From a virus, in IMG/VR virus record IMGVR_UViG_3300044960_000747, positions 1-36,994 of that record: a DNA stretch of 36,994 nucleotides; one strand, 5' to 3'. Under the pieces are notes generated by a model. The model made no database searches, was not told the origin of the DNA, and was given only the letters and a program-made list of their open reading frames with translations. The stretch's first letter is position 1; each line of letters starts with the position of its first letter. A program made the position numbers and the translations under genes. Of this stretch, positions 14,487 through 22,944 are shown in pieces.

Positions 14487-14903
14487 ATGCCTAGCGACCC
14501 CAACTTCATCGCCGGCGGCGACATCCTTCCCTGCCGCTTCGTGAAACTCTCCGACAAGCACACCGTGGTCCAGGGGACCGACAACGCCGTGGTGATCGGT
14601 GTGGCCGGTCCGGGCGCGAAAATCCCGCCCCTGAACGATCTGGTGAGCCAGAACTATCACGCCCGGGCGGGCGATCCCGTGCAGGTCTTTGGCGAGGGGA
14701 CGGAATGTCTCTTGGAGGCCGGCGGGACGTTTGCCGCGGGAACGCGACTGAAGTCCGACGCCAACGGACGAGGCGTGGCCATCGCCACCACCGGCACCAC
14801 CATCCAACAGATCGGGGCTATTGCCCTGGCCAGTGCCAGCGCGGCCGGCGAACTGGTCCGGTGCCTGGTGCAAATCTACAGCGAGCGGCCCGCCCTGAGC
14901 TAA
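14487..14903 (+). CDS. Capsid decoration protein (DUF2190-like)
   Basis: A 138-residue beta-rich protein starting MPSDPNFIAGGDILPCRFVK. The pattern of short strands and glycine turns (VVIGVAGPGAKIP, AGDPVQVFGEGTECLLEAGG, AGTRLKSDANGRG, AIALASASAAGELVRCLV) is that of small capsid decoration/cement proteins encoded just before major capsid genes. It would sit on the outside of the mature head as a stabiliser. Ribosome site AAAAGGAG at 14471-14478, spacing eight. The major capsid gene starts 21 bases downstream. Confidence 0.75.
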   Translation: MPSDPNFIAGGDILPCRFVKLSDKHTVVQGTDNAVVIGVAGPGAKIPPLNDLVSQNYHARAGDPVQVFGEGTECLLEAGGTFAAGTRLKSDANGRGVAIATTGTTIQQIGAIALASASAAGELVRCLVQIYSERPALS

Positions 14904-14924
14904 GCGTGAAAGGAGGATTTCTCG

Positions 14925-15974
14925 ATGCCCCCCGTTTTTGCCGGTGCCAATGCGGTATACATCCACGACCACGAGGCCAGCCAGAAGATGGTCGTGGAAT
15001 TCGCCCGCAACCGCGGCGACTTCGCCCTGAACAACTATATCCAGGTGGTGCCTGCCACCAAGCCCGCGGGTTATTACCTGGAGATGACCGTGGAACAGGC
15101 CGGGAGGATCCTCAACGCTGACCTCCGGGAGTTCGTCTGGGCCGATAACGCGGATGCCCCGGACGGCAACTGGGGTCTGGAGAGTTTCGAGTGGAAGCCC
15201 TTCGAGTGCCGCCGCTACGCCTACCCCTTCCGGATGGGGCATTTGGCGGCCAAGAACGCCACCTGGGACATCGTGGCCCAGCACAGCCGCATCGCGGCCC
15301 AGCAGGCCATGACCGGCCGCACCGTAAAGGTCTTGGACTTGTTGACCACCAGCGGCAATTGGCCGGCCAGCCACGTACTGAACGTGACGACCATCCCGGG
15401 CAACAGCGGGAACTGGGCCCAGTCCACGACACAAAGGCAGGATATCCGCCGCAGCCTGATCACCGGCTGCGAGAAAATCCTGGACGATACCTTGGGGGCG
15501 GTCAAACCCGCCGATCTGCGCCTGGTCATATCCAGCGGGCTGGCGGGCAAGATCGCGCAAAGCCAGGAGATCGTGGACTACATCAAGGGCTCGCCGGATG
15601 CCCTGGCCCAAATCCGGGGCGAGTTGCCCGGACGAAATGTGATCTACGGCCTGCCGAACCGGCTGTATGGCTTTGAGCTGTTCGTGGAGGACGCCCGCAA
15701 GGTCACCACGGCCAAGGGGGTCAGCCCGCAGGTCAAGACCGCCGTGTTGGGCGATACCCTGGCCCTGCTCGTTTCCCGGCCGGGCGGATTGGAAGGCGTC
15801 TCGGGGGCCCCCTCGTTCTCCACGGTAACCGTCTTCGCCGTCGTCGAGGACGAAATGCGGGTCGAGATCCAGGAAGACAGCTGGAACCGAGTGACCCGGG
15901 GCCGGGTGGTCGATCACTTTGACGTGAAACTGACGGCCCCGTCGGCGGGCATCCTGTTTACCAACTGCTCGTAA
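14925..15974 (+). CDS. Major capsid protein (HK97-fold expected)
   Basis: A 349-residue protein located between decoration protein and head-tail connector, where the major capsid gene belongs. Its size and features fit HK97-fold capsids of the Mu/P22-related type that use a separate protease: a long N-terminal region, the KNATWDIVAQHSRIAAQQAM helix, the DIRRSLITGCEKILDD spine-helix-like segment, then a domain with PADLRLVISSGLAGKIA and a basic C-terminal domain ending VVDHFDVKLTAPSAG. An excellent ribosome site (AAAGGAGG at 14908-14915) suggests high expression. I recognise it by context and general layout, not by a specific motif. Confidence 0.8.
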   Translation: MPPVFAGANAVYIHDHEASQKMVVEFARNRGDFALNNYIQVVPATKPAGYYLEMTVEQAGRILNADLREFVWADNADAPDGNWGLESFEWKPFECRRYAYPFRMGHLAAKNATWDIVAQHSRIAAQQAMTGRTVKVLDLLTTSGNWPASHVLNVTTIPGNSGNWAQSTTQRQDIRRSLITGCEKILDDTLGAVKPADLRLVISSGLAGKIAQSQEIVDYIKGSPDALAQIRGELPGRNVIYGLPNRLYGFELFVEDARKVTTAKGVSPQVKTAVLGDTLALLVSRPGGLEGVSGAPSFSTVTVFAVVEDEMRVEIQEDSWNRVTRGRVVDHFDVKLTAPSAGILFTNCS

Positions 15975-15987
15975 GGAGCGGGGACCC

Positions 15988-16088
15988 AAGAGCAGGGAGC
16001 AGGGAGCGGGGAGCGGGGAGCAGGGAGGAAATCCCCCTGCCCCGTGCTCCGTGCCCCCTGCCCCGTGCCCCCTGCTCCCTGCCCCCTG
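15988..16088 (+). repeat. Type B heptad hairpin element
   Basis: AGCAGGG/AGCGGGG units, centre GGGAGGAAATCCCCC, CCCCTGC/CCCGTGC units; four bases before ATG 16093. Confidence 0.92.
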
Positions 16089-16092
16089 AACC

Positions 16093-16593
16093 ATGGCCTA
16101 CGCGACGCCCGAAGACCTCAGCGTGCGATTTCACCTGCCCCTGCTGGAGGACCTGGCCAGCGATACGGGCAGTCCCGCCGCTGGCCTGGCCAACAACCCG
16201 CGGGTCCTGGCGGCCCTGGAAGATGCCAGCGGACGGATCGACGCGGCCTTGTTGGTGGGTGGGCGTTACCAGCCCGGCGACCTGGAGGGGCTGGCCGGCC
16301 ACAGCCAGGCCCACCTCAAGCGGATCACCTGCGCGCTGGCGGTAGGTTACTTGGTTCAGAACCGCGTCGCCCGCCTGGACGAGGGCACGAAGGCCATGAT
16401 CGAGCAGGCGGAGCAGGTCTTGGACTTGTTGCGCAAGGGCCTGAACGTCTTCAACCTGCCGCAGCATCAAGAAGCCGGCCGGTCCGTGGTCGATGGTCCC
16501 ACCGTGGCGGAACGGATCGCGCTGAACACCCTTCCCGTGCGGGTGCGGCACTTTTATCCCCGGGATTCCGGTCGGTTGCCTCTGGGAAGATAG
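16093..16593 (+). CDS. Head-tail joining protein, gp36-like (DUF1320)
   Basis: A 166-residue protein starting MAYATPEDLSVRF, the hallmark opening of Mu gp36/DUF1320 adaptor proteins, with helical segments through residue 125 (ALEDASGRIDAALLVGGRY, LKRITCALAVGYL). It probably forms a ring connecting portal and tail. The start codon comes directly after a hairpin with no Shine-Dalgarno visible, so translation may rely on coupling or on hairpin-adjacent initiation. The gene lies between the capsid and tail-tube-like genes, consistent with its role. Confidence 0.8.
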   Translation: MAYATPEDLSVRFHLPLLEDLASDTGSPAAGLANNPRVLAALEDASGRIDAALLVGGRYQPGDLEGLAGHSQAHLKRITCALAVGYLVQNRVARLDEGTKAMIEQAEQVLDLLRKGLNVFNLPQHQEAGRSVVDGPTVAERIALNTLPVRVRHFYPRDSGRLPLGR

Positions 16594-16602
16594 GAAGTTG
16601 CC

Positions 16603-17136
16603 ATGGCCATCAGCCCTGTCATCCGCGGACTGGCCCAGGTGTATGTGGATACCGGCGACCAGGGAGACTTCGAGCCGTTGGGGCTTACCCGCAATGGCGT
16701 GCAGTTCTCGGACCAGCGGTTCGTGATGCCCATCCCCAGCGATGAGAACGGCGGCGACGAAGGCCCCCCCGTGGACTTCGTCTGGCTGGGGATGATCCTC
16801 CGGATGGAGATGGAATTCACGACCTGGGACGATGAGGTCCGCAAGAAGCTCGTGCACGGATACCGACTACTCCAGGGAGATAATCTGGGGATCATCAAGC
16901 CCGCGGGGATGCTACTCTTGGCCGGCGGCCGGAGCTTTAAGTTCCGCATTCAAAGCAAGGCGGAGGATCGCTCGGACGGGAAATTGCTCACCTGGACCTT
17001 TGGCCGCTGCACTCTGGTGCGCGAGCCCATCAGCCACAACTGGGGCCGGCGGTATTCCACCTTGCGGATCGTGGCCGAGGCCTGGCGGGATCCCACGACG
17101 GGCGAATTGTGGAAAGAGGAGCTCCTCACACCATGA
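16603..17136 (+). CDS. Probable tail tube / major tail protein
   Basis: A 177-residue beta-rich protein (QVYVDTGDQGDFEPLG, VDFVWLGMILRMEMEF, RSFKFRIQSKAED, LLTWTFGRCTL, RYSTLRIVAEAW). Position after the gp36-like connector and before the frameshifting chaperone gene is that of the major tail protein. The segment with TWTFGRC resembles tube-protein beta strands, but no diagnostic motif is present. AGGAAG lies upstream of ATG 16603. The stop overlaps the next gene's start (ATGA), so translation is coupled. Confidence 0.65.
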   Translation: MAISPVIRGLAQVYVDTGDQGDFEPLGLTRNGVQFSDQRFVMPIPSDENGGDEGPPVDFVWLGMILRMEMEFTTWDDEVRKKLVHGYRLLQGDNLGIIKPAGMLLLAGGRSFKFRIQSKAEDRSDGKLLTWTFGRCTLVREPISHNWGRRYSTLRIVAEAWRDPTTGELWKEELLTP

Positions 17137-17597
17137 TCGCTGGAGTGCTGAAGCGCTGGAGGGCGTCGCGTTTGAGACGCCGCGGGTTCTTCGTGCAAAG
17201 GCTGCGGGAGGGCGGCTGGGTGGTCGGCGATCCCCTGGTGCTCTACCGCCGCCTGATGAACCACAAGCATCTGGACATGGGCCGATTGCCCGAAGTCCTG
17301 CGGCAGGGCAAGGAGCCCGAGGCGACCGAGGCCATGCAGGCCCTGGCCGAGGTGTTCGGGGTGCGTCTCTGGGACGGGAGACAGGGACTGTCCGAGCAAG
17401 AGCTGTCGGATTTGGTGCTGGCCTTCTACGACCACCTGGAGGGGCTAAAAAAAACGCCCGTCCCGCCGCCGATCTCGCCGGAGCCTACGGACTGGCCGCG
17501 CTCGGGTACTGGTACGGACGCAACTGGTCCAGCGACCGCGGGCTCCTGTGCGGATTGTACCTCCACTGCGAGCGGATCGAATCCCGTTGGGCCCTGA
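17133..17597 (+). CDS. Tail assembly chaperone, zero-frame product (G-like)
   Basis: 154 residues in the zero frame. The first 105 (MIAGVLKRWRAS, WVVGDPLVLYRRLMNH, EATEAMQALAEVFGV, LVLAFYDHLEG) are helical and look genuine. After the A8 run at 17447-17454 the zero frame continues for 47 codons in Pro/Thr/Ser-rich sequence that looks non-coding. The gene lies between tail tube and tape-measure candidates, where siphophages encode G/GT chaperones using a -1 shift. ATG 17133 overlaps the previous stop. Confidence 0.7.
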   Translation: MIAGVLKRWRASRLRRRGFFVQRLREGGWVVGDPLVLYRRLMNHKHLDMGRLPEVLRQGKEPEATEAMQALAEVFGVRLWDGRQGLSEQELSDLVLAFYDHLEGLKKTPVPPPISPEPTDWPRSGTGTDATGPATAGSCADCTSTASGSNPVGP

Positions 17598-17767
17598 GGA
17601 TTTTCCGCGGGCTGGCGGCCTGCCTGGCCGGCCCCGACCGCGGGATGTTCCGTTCGGCCAGCGACGAAGACAGTGAGGCGGTCGAATTGGCCTACGAGGA
17701 CCTGATGGCTCGGTGGTCCTCCCGGACGATCGAGGTCCCCGAGGACGCCAACCTGGACCTGTTGTAA
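17133..17767 (+). CDS. Tail assembly chaperone, -1 frameshift product (GT-like)
   Basis: If ribosomes slip by -1 on A AAA AAA at 17447-17453, reading continues as KKNARPAADLAGAYGLAALG to a stop at 17767, giving 211 residues. The downstream frame has good coding character: aromatic-rich WYGRNWSSDRG, CERIESRWALRIF, and an acidic C-terminal helix SDEDSEAVELAYEDL. The heptamer fits the X XXY YYZ rule and the zero frame exactly. The alternative explanation is a one-base indel (natural or sequencing) in the homopolymer; both give the same long product. The last part overlaps the second copy of a 37-bp repeat. Confidence 0.75.
17447..17454 (+). other. Slippery A8 site for programmed -1 frameshift
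   Basis: CTA AAA AAA ACG in the zero frame contains the heptamer A AAA AAA. Homopolymers of eight A are otherwise rare in this GC-rich window. No downstream pseudoknot could be verified by eye. Confidence 0.7.
17706..17742 (+). repeat. 37-bp exact direct repeat, copy 2
   Basis: Identical to 2995-3031. Here it encodes MARWSSRTIEVP near the C-terminus of the frameshifted chaperone. Confidence 0.9.
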
Positions 17768-17848
17768 AGAGCAGGGAGCAGGGAGCGGGGAGCAGGGAGC
17801 AGGGAGGAAATCCCCCTGCCCCGTGCCCCCTGCCCCCTGCCCCGTGCT
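17767..17848 (+). repeat. Type B heptad hairpin element
   Basis: AGCAGGG units, centre GGGAGGAAATCCCCC, CCCGTGC/CCCCTGC units; ends four bases before ATG 17853. Confidence 0.92.
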
Positions 17849-17852
17849 ATAT

Positions 17853-18926
17853 ATGTGGCGCGACCTGGAAGAGACCTTGTTGCGACTGGCCCGCCGGCAG
17901 GAGGCCGCCGGCGTGGAACATCCCCTCCAGGCCCTGGTGGCCCGCTTGGCGGTTGCGGGGCCGGCGGTGATCGAGCATGCGCCGCCGGCCGAAAACGCCC
18001 GCCAATTGTCGCGGATGCTCCAGCGCCCGGGCGCCGAGCCGCCGCCCGCCGGGCCGCGGGCCGAACACGCCCATCCCTTGTTATGGATGCTCCAGCGCCC
18101 GGGCGCCGAGCCGTCGCCCGTTGGGCCGCGGGCCTCCGGCCAGGAGGAGGGCGCCACCCGGGACCTGGCCCGCGCACTGCGTGCGCTGGCCGACCGTCTG
18201 GCCCGCGCCCGACAACCGAGCTCGGAGGAAACAGCGCAGCGCACGGCCCGTGCCCCCACTCCCGCCTCCCACCCCGCGGTCCAGACCGCTACGCGGCTAG
18301 CGACTTTGCGCGGGCCGGTCTCCGGAGTGCTGGGCGTGCTGGGCGCCCTGGCCACGTTACCCTTTGCTATCGAGAAGTTCTCTCGGGCTCTGGTGGCCTA
18401 TGGGGATCGGCTTTTGGAGGCCCGGCGGGCCGGGGCCCTCTATGCCCCCGAGGCCCTGGGGGCCCTATCCCAGCTGGAATGGCGCCGGCGGATGCAGATG
18501 GCCCAGACGGCGCGAGACACCGCGGCGATGACCGCTGCCCTGGCCAGGGCCCAGGCCAGGACGGAAGAGATCTGGCAGCCCGCCCGGGCCGCCTGGATCA
18601 ATACGTCCCTGCGGTTCCAAGTCGGCCTGCACAGTTTCCTGGAGCCGTTCCAGCGGGGCATGGCGGGCATCTCGCAGTACTTCGCCCGCATGGCCGATGG
18701 CGCGATGGCGACCTTCCACGACATCACGGCGTTTCTCAACAAGGTAGGCAAGCCGTTCGGGCTGAATCTGCCCGTCTGGGAGCTGCCCAAGAAACCCAAG
18801 GAGGACGAGACGCTCGGGCACTTCCTCAAGACGCTGGCGGGACCCTGGCATGGGCTGGTGCCGCCCCCCCAGCCACCCCAGCGCCTGCCGCGGCCCCTGT
18901 GGCCGCCTCGGCCCTGGCAGCAATGA
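17853..18926 (+). CDS. Short tape-measure-like tail protein (tentative)
   Basis: A 357-residue, mostly helical, Ala/Arg/Leu-rich protein. It lies directly after the chaperone, where the tape measure is expected. Residues about 50-105 contain a duplicated segment (MLQRPGAEPPPAGPRA and MLQRPGAEPSPVGPRA). A hydrophobic stretch at about 155-180 (GVLGVLGALATLPFAI) could be the membrane-active segment found in tape measures. The C-terminus is proline-rich. At this length it would specify only a very short tail, so it may be a minor tail protein or one part of a split tape measure. ATG 17853 has no ribosome site after the hairpin. Confidence 0.5.
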   Translation: MWRDLEETLLRLARRQEAAGVEHPLQALVARLAVAGPAVIEHAPPAENARQLSRMLQRPGAEPPPAGPRAEHAHPLLWMLQRPGAEPSPVGPRASGQEEGATRDLARALRALADRLARARQPSSEETAQRTARAPTPASHPAVQTATRLATLRGPVSGVLGVLGALATLPFAIEKFSRALVAYGDRLLEARRAGALYAPEALGALSQLEWRRRMQMAQTARDTAAMTAALARAQARTEEIWQPARAAWINTSLRFQVGLHSFLEPFQRGMAGISQYFARMADGAMATFHDITAFLNKVGKPFGLNLPVWELPKKPKEDETLGHFLKTLAGPWHGLVPPPQPPQRLPRPLWPPRPWQQ

Positions 18927-18934
18927 GGTAGCCC

Positions 18935-20986
18935 ATGAACACCGTGCTCCAATACGGCCGCGTGGTGCTTCTGAACTGCCAGACCCGCGATTTCTCCTGC
19001 CGGGTGCACTACGACACCAGCGGGACGGACAAGGTGGCCCTGGACATCAGCTTGGCCGTCGCCGGCTGGTACAGCCCCGAGAATCATCAAGCCTGGGAGC
19101 AAGCCGTCCAAGAGAACAAATCTCTAGCCCGCCTCGTGCCCACGATCGAGGTCACCGGGGCGGTACAGATTCCGGGAACGCCCGCCTGGCTTCCCAAGTT
19201 CGGCCGAAGCGCCCCCCAGCACTTCCATTGGCTCTTGCGCTCCTTCGTGCCTCGGCAGGAACTGGTCTATTGTATCTACCACCCGGAATTGGCCGGCTCC
19301 AGCGAGGAGATGGAGCCGGTGCTTGTGATCGTGCCCCGCGGACAGTTCCGAGGCACGATCCTGAATAACGACACTTTCCCCGTGCTGGCCGACATCGCCA
19401 ACGGGCCCAAGCCCAAGGACGTGATGGTGGAGCGCGTGGTCGGCAATAGCCTGCGGGTGGCGCTACGTATCGATGCGACCTGCATCCTCGATTGGAACCA
19501 GGCGGGGCCCCGTTCGGACGAATGGGACAATTATGCCCAGTTCCTCCAGTGGCTCCGCGGTGGCGGGGAGCTGTCCAATCGCTGGAGCATCAGCGAGACC
19601 ATGGATGAAAACTGGTGGATCCACCGCAACATCCGCGGCCGGATCACCGTGGCCGGCACGCTCCATGCCCAGCCGGGCGTCGTCGCCCCGCGGCAATCCT
19701 GGAACGTCCCGCCCCAACTGAGGCGCTATCTGGCCTGGCCGCCCTTGGAGCGGGGCTTCAAGCGCCAAGGCTTCCTCTTCCATGCCACCGAGGACGGACT
19801 GGTGGCGGAGTATACCATCGACGACGTGCAAATCCACGAGGCAGCCCCCTGGCCGGCTACCAATCTCGTGGGTTCCACGACGTTCGCCCTGGATCCCCGA
19901 GGCGGCCCCGTGTCGGCCCTGTGGACGGCGGATTTTACCGTCCAGGGTCCGCCCCACGTGGATCGACGTTTATTGATCCAGGTCGCCATGACCGTGATCG
20001 AGGCCCTGAGCCTCAACTTCCAGCAGATCAACGAGGCCAAGACGAACGTCTACCTGGAAAGCTGCACCATCCGCTGCCTCTACGGGCCCCGCCAGGATGT
20101 CAACGTGCAGATGACCCTCCGCCTCCAGCCCGGGGCGACGGACAAGGACGAGGTGATGGGGGAGTGGTACAGCAACTTGCGCGACAAGTGGCTAGGCAAG
20201 CCCCTGGAAATCACCCACTGGAAGCTCTTTGGGGGGATCGAAGGCAAATACGACCGCACGCAATCCTTTCTGCCCAATCCCTACGGTTATGACGTGGCGC
20301 GCCAAGGCCGAAACGAGCAGCGTCTGGCCGTGCTGGCCCTTTTGAGCTGCTATCTCCAGTGGCCCGGCGGCCCGCATTATTTCGAGTGGCCCACCCCGCC
20401 GCCCCCGGATACCACCCCGCCGCCGAATCCCGCCCCCCCGGATTATCCCGTGCAGGAATCCCCCGAACCCCTGCCCCAGGCGAACCACAGTTATTACCAG
20501 TCCTCGGATGCCTCGGTCTATACCTTCTACGCCATGAGCTGCCGGCACCAGAAGGACGAGCGGATCGTGCCCCTCCCCCTGGTGGCCAGCCCCGCCAGTT
20601 CCGCCAAGCCGCCCACCGTGCGGATGATCCGCATGGGACAGCCGGCCGCCCAACTCATCGTGGAGTTCGATGCCGAGCGCGTGGGCCAGAAGCCCGCCAT
20701 CCCCTTGCCCAAAACCTTTTCCCTGGCCCAGGACAACCAGGCGGTGCTCCTCGACGAGGACATCCAATATCACGCCCCCTATCCCACGCCCGACGGACGG
20801 AATCTGGCCTACAAGATCAGCGGCCGACTCGTGTTCCACCTGACGCGCCCGGTCGGGGACGATGAGACGATCGACTTCGGCCGATTGCCCTATACCCGCA
20901 TCTCCCGCTCCGAGCGGAGCACCCGCCGGAGCGAGATCGCCGATGCTTCCCTCTTGGACCTGTCAGCCGGCGAGCAACCCGCATGA
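18935..20986 (+). CDS. Large tail structural protein with proline-rich hinge
   Basis: A 683-residue protein, beta-rich, starting MNTVLQYGRVVLLNCQTRDF. Two globular parts flank a proline hinge at residues about 487-515 (TPPPPDTTPPPNPAPP). No enzymatic motif. The place after the tape-measure candidate fits a distal tail, baseplate or tail-shaft component. GAGGTAG lies upstream of the ATG and the stop overlaps the next start by four bases (ATGA). The hinge suggests an extended, flexible protein on the virion. The assignment as structural rests on gene order and composition. Confidence 0.6.
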   Translation: MNTVLQYGRVVLLNCQTRDFSCRVHYDTSGTDKVALDISLAVAGWYSPENHQAWEQAVQENKSLARLVPTIEVTGAVQIPGTPAWLPKFGRSAPQHFHWLLRSFVPRQELVYCIYHPELAGSSEEMEPVLVIVPRGQFRGTILNNDTFPVLADIANGPKPKDVMVERVVGNSLRVALRIDATCILDWNQAGPRSDEWDNYAQFLQWLRGGGELSNRWSISETMDENWWIHRNIRGRITVAGTLHAQPGVVAPRQSWNVPPQLRRYLAWPPLERGFKRQGFLFHATEDGLVAEYTIDDVQIHEAAPWPATNLVGSTTFALDPRGGPVSALWTADFTVQGPPHVDRRLLIQVAMTVIEALSLNFQQINEAKTNVYLESCTIRCLYGPRQDVNVQMTLRLQPGATDKDEVMGEWYSNLRDKWLGKPLEITHWKLFGGIEGKYDRTQSFLPNPYGYDVARQGRNEQRLAVLALLSCYLQWPGGPHYFEWPTPPPPDTTPPPNPAPPDYPVQESPEPLPQANHSYYQSSDASVYTFYAMSCRHQKDERIVPLPLVASPASSAKPPTVRMIRMGQPAAQLIVEFDAERVGQKPAIPLPKTFSLAQDNQAVLLDEDIQYHAPYPTPDGRNLAYKISGRLVFHLTRPVGDDETIDFGRLPYTRISRSERSTRRSEIADASLLDLSAGEQPA

Positions 20987-22593
20987 ATCTCTACGACGGA
21001 AGCCAGGGACTCTTCGACCTGTTGGGCCGCGCCTATCACGCCCTGGATGTGCTGCTCCAGGCCCACGGGCCCGGCGTGCCGGCCGCCGTCGAGGCCTTCG
21101 CCGCGGCCTGCGATGCCCTGGCCAACCAACTGCCGATCGACCAGGCTTTCCAGGGCCTACCCGCCGCCACCACGACCTGGCAGCAACAATCGGCGGGACT
21201 GGCCGGGGCACTGCGTGTAGCCTGCCAGAATCTCGTGGTGGAGCTGGTCCGCCGCGACTCCCCCGCCCGGGCCCGTTCCCCCCAAGAGGCCTGGCAATAC
21301 ATCATCGACCAGATGCTATCAGGCGGCTATTACGTGGCCCAACCCGCCACGGCCTACGGGGTCACCGCCGTGTCGGGCAACACGGGCCCCAGTCCCTCCT
21401 TCCTGGCCAGCCTGGACGACCTCGGGGGCTATCGCCTGCCCCTCGTGATCCCGGAATCCCTGGACGCCCGGGCCGAGACGGCCACCACGCTGGGCCTGGC
21501 CAGCGGCCCGCCCGTGGATCCCCTGTCGGGCCTTTGGCCCACCGGTTCGGGCGTACGTCAAACGGCCCTGGTCTACGGCGGACAAGAATCCCAGGTGCCC
21601 AATGCCGACTTCGAGCGTGTCACCAACGGGTTGCCCGCGGATTGGACGGTCACCGCCGGCAGCCCTTTGATCTCCGTCGTCGAGCCGGAACAACAGACGG
21701 TCACCATCTCGGGCTCGCCCACGGGCGGCTGGTACGCCTTGCTCTATACCGACCCCGAAGGCCGCATCTGGTCCACCGGACCGCTGAACTACAACGCCGC
21801 CCAGGCCGAGGTAACCCGCGCGCTGCGCGAAATCCCGGACCTGGCCGAGGTCACCGTCCTGACCACCGGGACCAGCCCGAATTTTACGCACGCCATCACC
21901 TTCGAGGGCCTCGGGGGAGATGTGGCCCAACTGGCCTCGATCAACGCGCTGACCGGCGGCACCGCCCCGCAGATCACGCACGCGACCCCGCGCCCCGGAG
22001 AACCCGGTTCTTTCCGGGGCCGCAGCCTCAAGATCACCAGTGACGGGGCGACCCTGCCGGTGCTTTATGCCCCTGTCAATGTCCAGGCAGGGCAGGTCTA
22101 CGCCCTGCATGTCTGGGTCCGGCGGTCCGGGTCTACCCCGGGCGGTGCCCTGCGGATCGCCCTGGTCGATGGCCTGGCGGGCAACGTCACCAGCTCGCCC
22201 GCCGGCACGTCCAACGCCCTGGCGGTCAATGCGGCCAGCGTGCCGGAGGCCAACCATCTCGGCTTGGGGATGGCATGGCGCGTACGCCCCGAATACGCCG
22301 GCACCCTCTGGATCGAGATCCGGGCCACGTCGGCCTGGGCATCGGGCACCGCGGTGTATCTGGATGACCTGTTCCTCGGGCCCCTGCTGCCGCTTTACAC
22401 GGGCGGCCCCTACCTGGGCATCTTCCGGCCCCAGCGCCCCGTGCGCCCGGGCGACCGCTGGACGCTCAGTTTTACGAACGATCGCGCCGGAAAGGTCCTG
22501 GAATGGACCCACCGCGTCTTCGGCCTGGACCAATACAACCTGTCGTTGCCGCGCGCCGGCACGACACTGATACCCGATTCCGTGATCCACTAA
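20983..22593 (+). CDS. Tail/virion surface protein with beta-repeat and jelly-roll-like domain
   Basis: A 536-residue protein. Residues 1-120 are helical. Residues about 230-325 match a beta-repeat common in virion and surface proteins (QTVTISGSPTGGWYALLY, LNYNAAQAEVTRALREI, ITFEGLGGDVAQLASI, ALTGG). Residues about 345-470 look like a carbohydrate-binding-module type beta-sandwich (GQVYALHVWVRRSGSTPGG, LWIEIRATSAWASGTAVYLD). This is consistent with a tail or fibre protein contacting the host surface. It is coupled to the upstream gene through ATGA overlap. Binding specificity cannot be read from sequence. Confidence 0.62.
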   Translation: MNLYDGSQGLFDLLGRAYHALDVLLQAHGPGVPAAVEAFAAACDALANQLPIDQAFQGLPAATTTWQQQSAGLAGALRVACQNLVVELVRRDSPARARSPQEAWQYIIDQMLSGGYYVAQPATAYGVTAVSGNTGPSPSFLASLDDLGGYRLPLVIPESLDARAETATTLGLASGPPVDPLSGLWPTGSGVRQTALVYGGQESQVPNADFERVTNGLPADWTVTAGSPLISVVEPEQQTVTISGSPTGGWYALLYTDPEGRIWSTGPLNYNAAQAEVTRALREIPDLAEVTVLTTGTSPNFTHAITFEGLGGDVAQLASINALTGGTAPQITHATPRPGEPGSFRGRSLKITSDGATLPVLYAPVNVQAGQVYALHVWVRRSGSTPGGALRIALVDGLAGNVTSSPAGTSNALAVNAASVPEANHLGLGMAWRVRPEYAGTLWIEIRATSAWASGTAVYLDDLFLGPLLPLYTGGPYLGIFRPQRPVRPGDRWTLSFTNDRAGKVLEWTHRVFGLDQYNLSLPRAGTTLIPDSVIH

Positions 22594-22611
22594 CCGAGAA
22601 GGAGACCTGGG

Positions 22612-22941
22612 ATGCTGTTTCGCAAAGTGCTGGAATTGCTCCGGGGACTGGCCGCCAACCTCAAGCTGCACCTGGATGCGGAAATGCTCCGCCAGGCCAT
22701 GCTCCGGGCCCTGGAGGCGCTGGCTCAGGCGGCCGGCCAGACGCCCTCGCTCTGGGACGATCTGGTGATCCAAGCAGCCATCGCCTTCGTCCAAAGCGAG
22801 GCCTGGTCCATGCTCCTGGAGTTGCTATTGCGCCAGCAACCGCCCGCAGCGGCTACCCCGAGACCCTACGCGGATCTGGCGGATAGCGACCTGGAACTGG
22901 CGCTGCGACAGAAATTCGAGACCTTAGCCCTGGGAGTCTGA
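22612..22941 (+). CDS. Hypothetical small helical protein
   Basis: A 109-residue, mainly helical protein rich in Leu and Ala (MLFRKVLELLRGLAANL, MLRQAMLRALEALAQAA, SEAWSMLLELLLRQQ). It has a good ribosome site (GAAGGAGA at 22597-22604) before ATG 22612. Amphipathic rather than membrane-spanning. No recognised family. It lies between tail genes and the secreted protein and may be structural or an accessory chaperone. Confidence 0.6.
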   Translation: MLFRKVLELLRGLAANLKLHLDAEMLRQAMLRALEALAQAAGQTPSLWDDLVIQAAIAFVQSEAWSMLLELLLRQQPPAAATPRPYADLADSDLELALRQKFETLALGV

Positions 22942-22944
22942 CCC

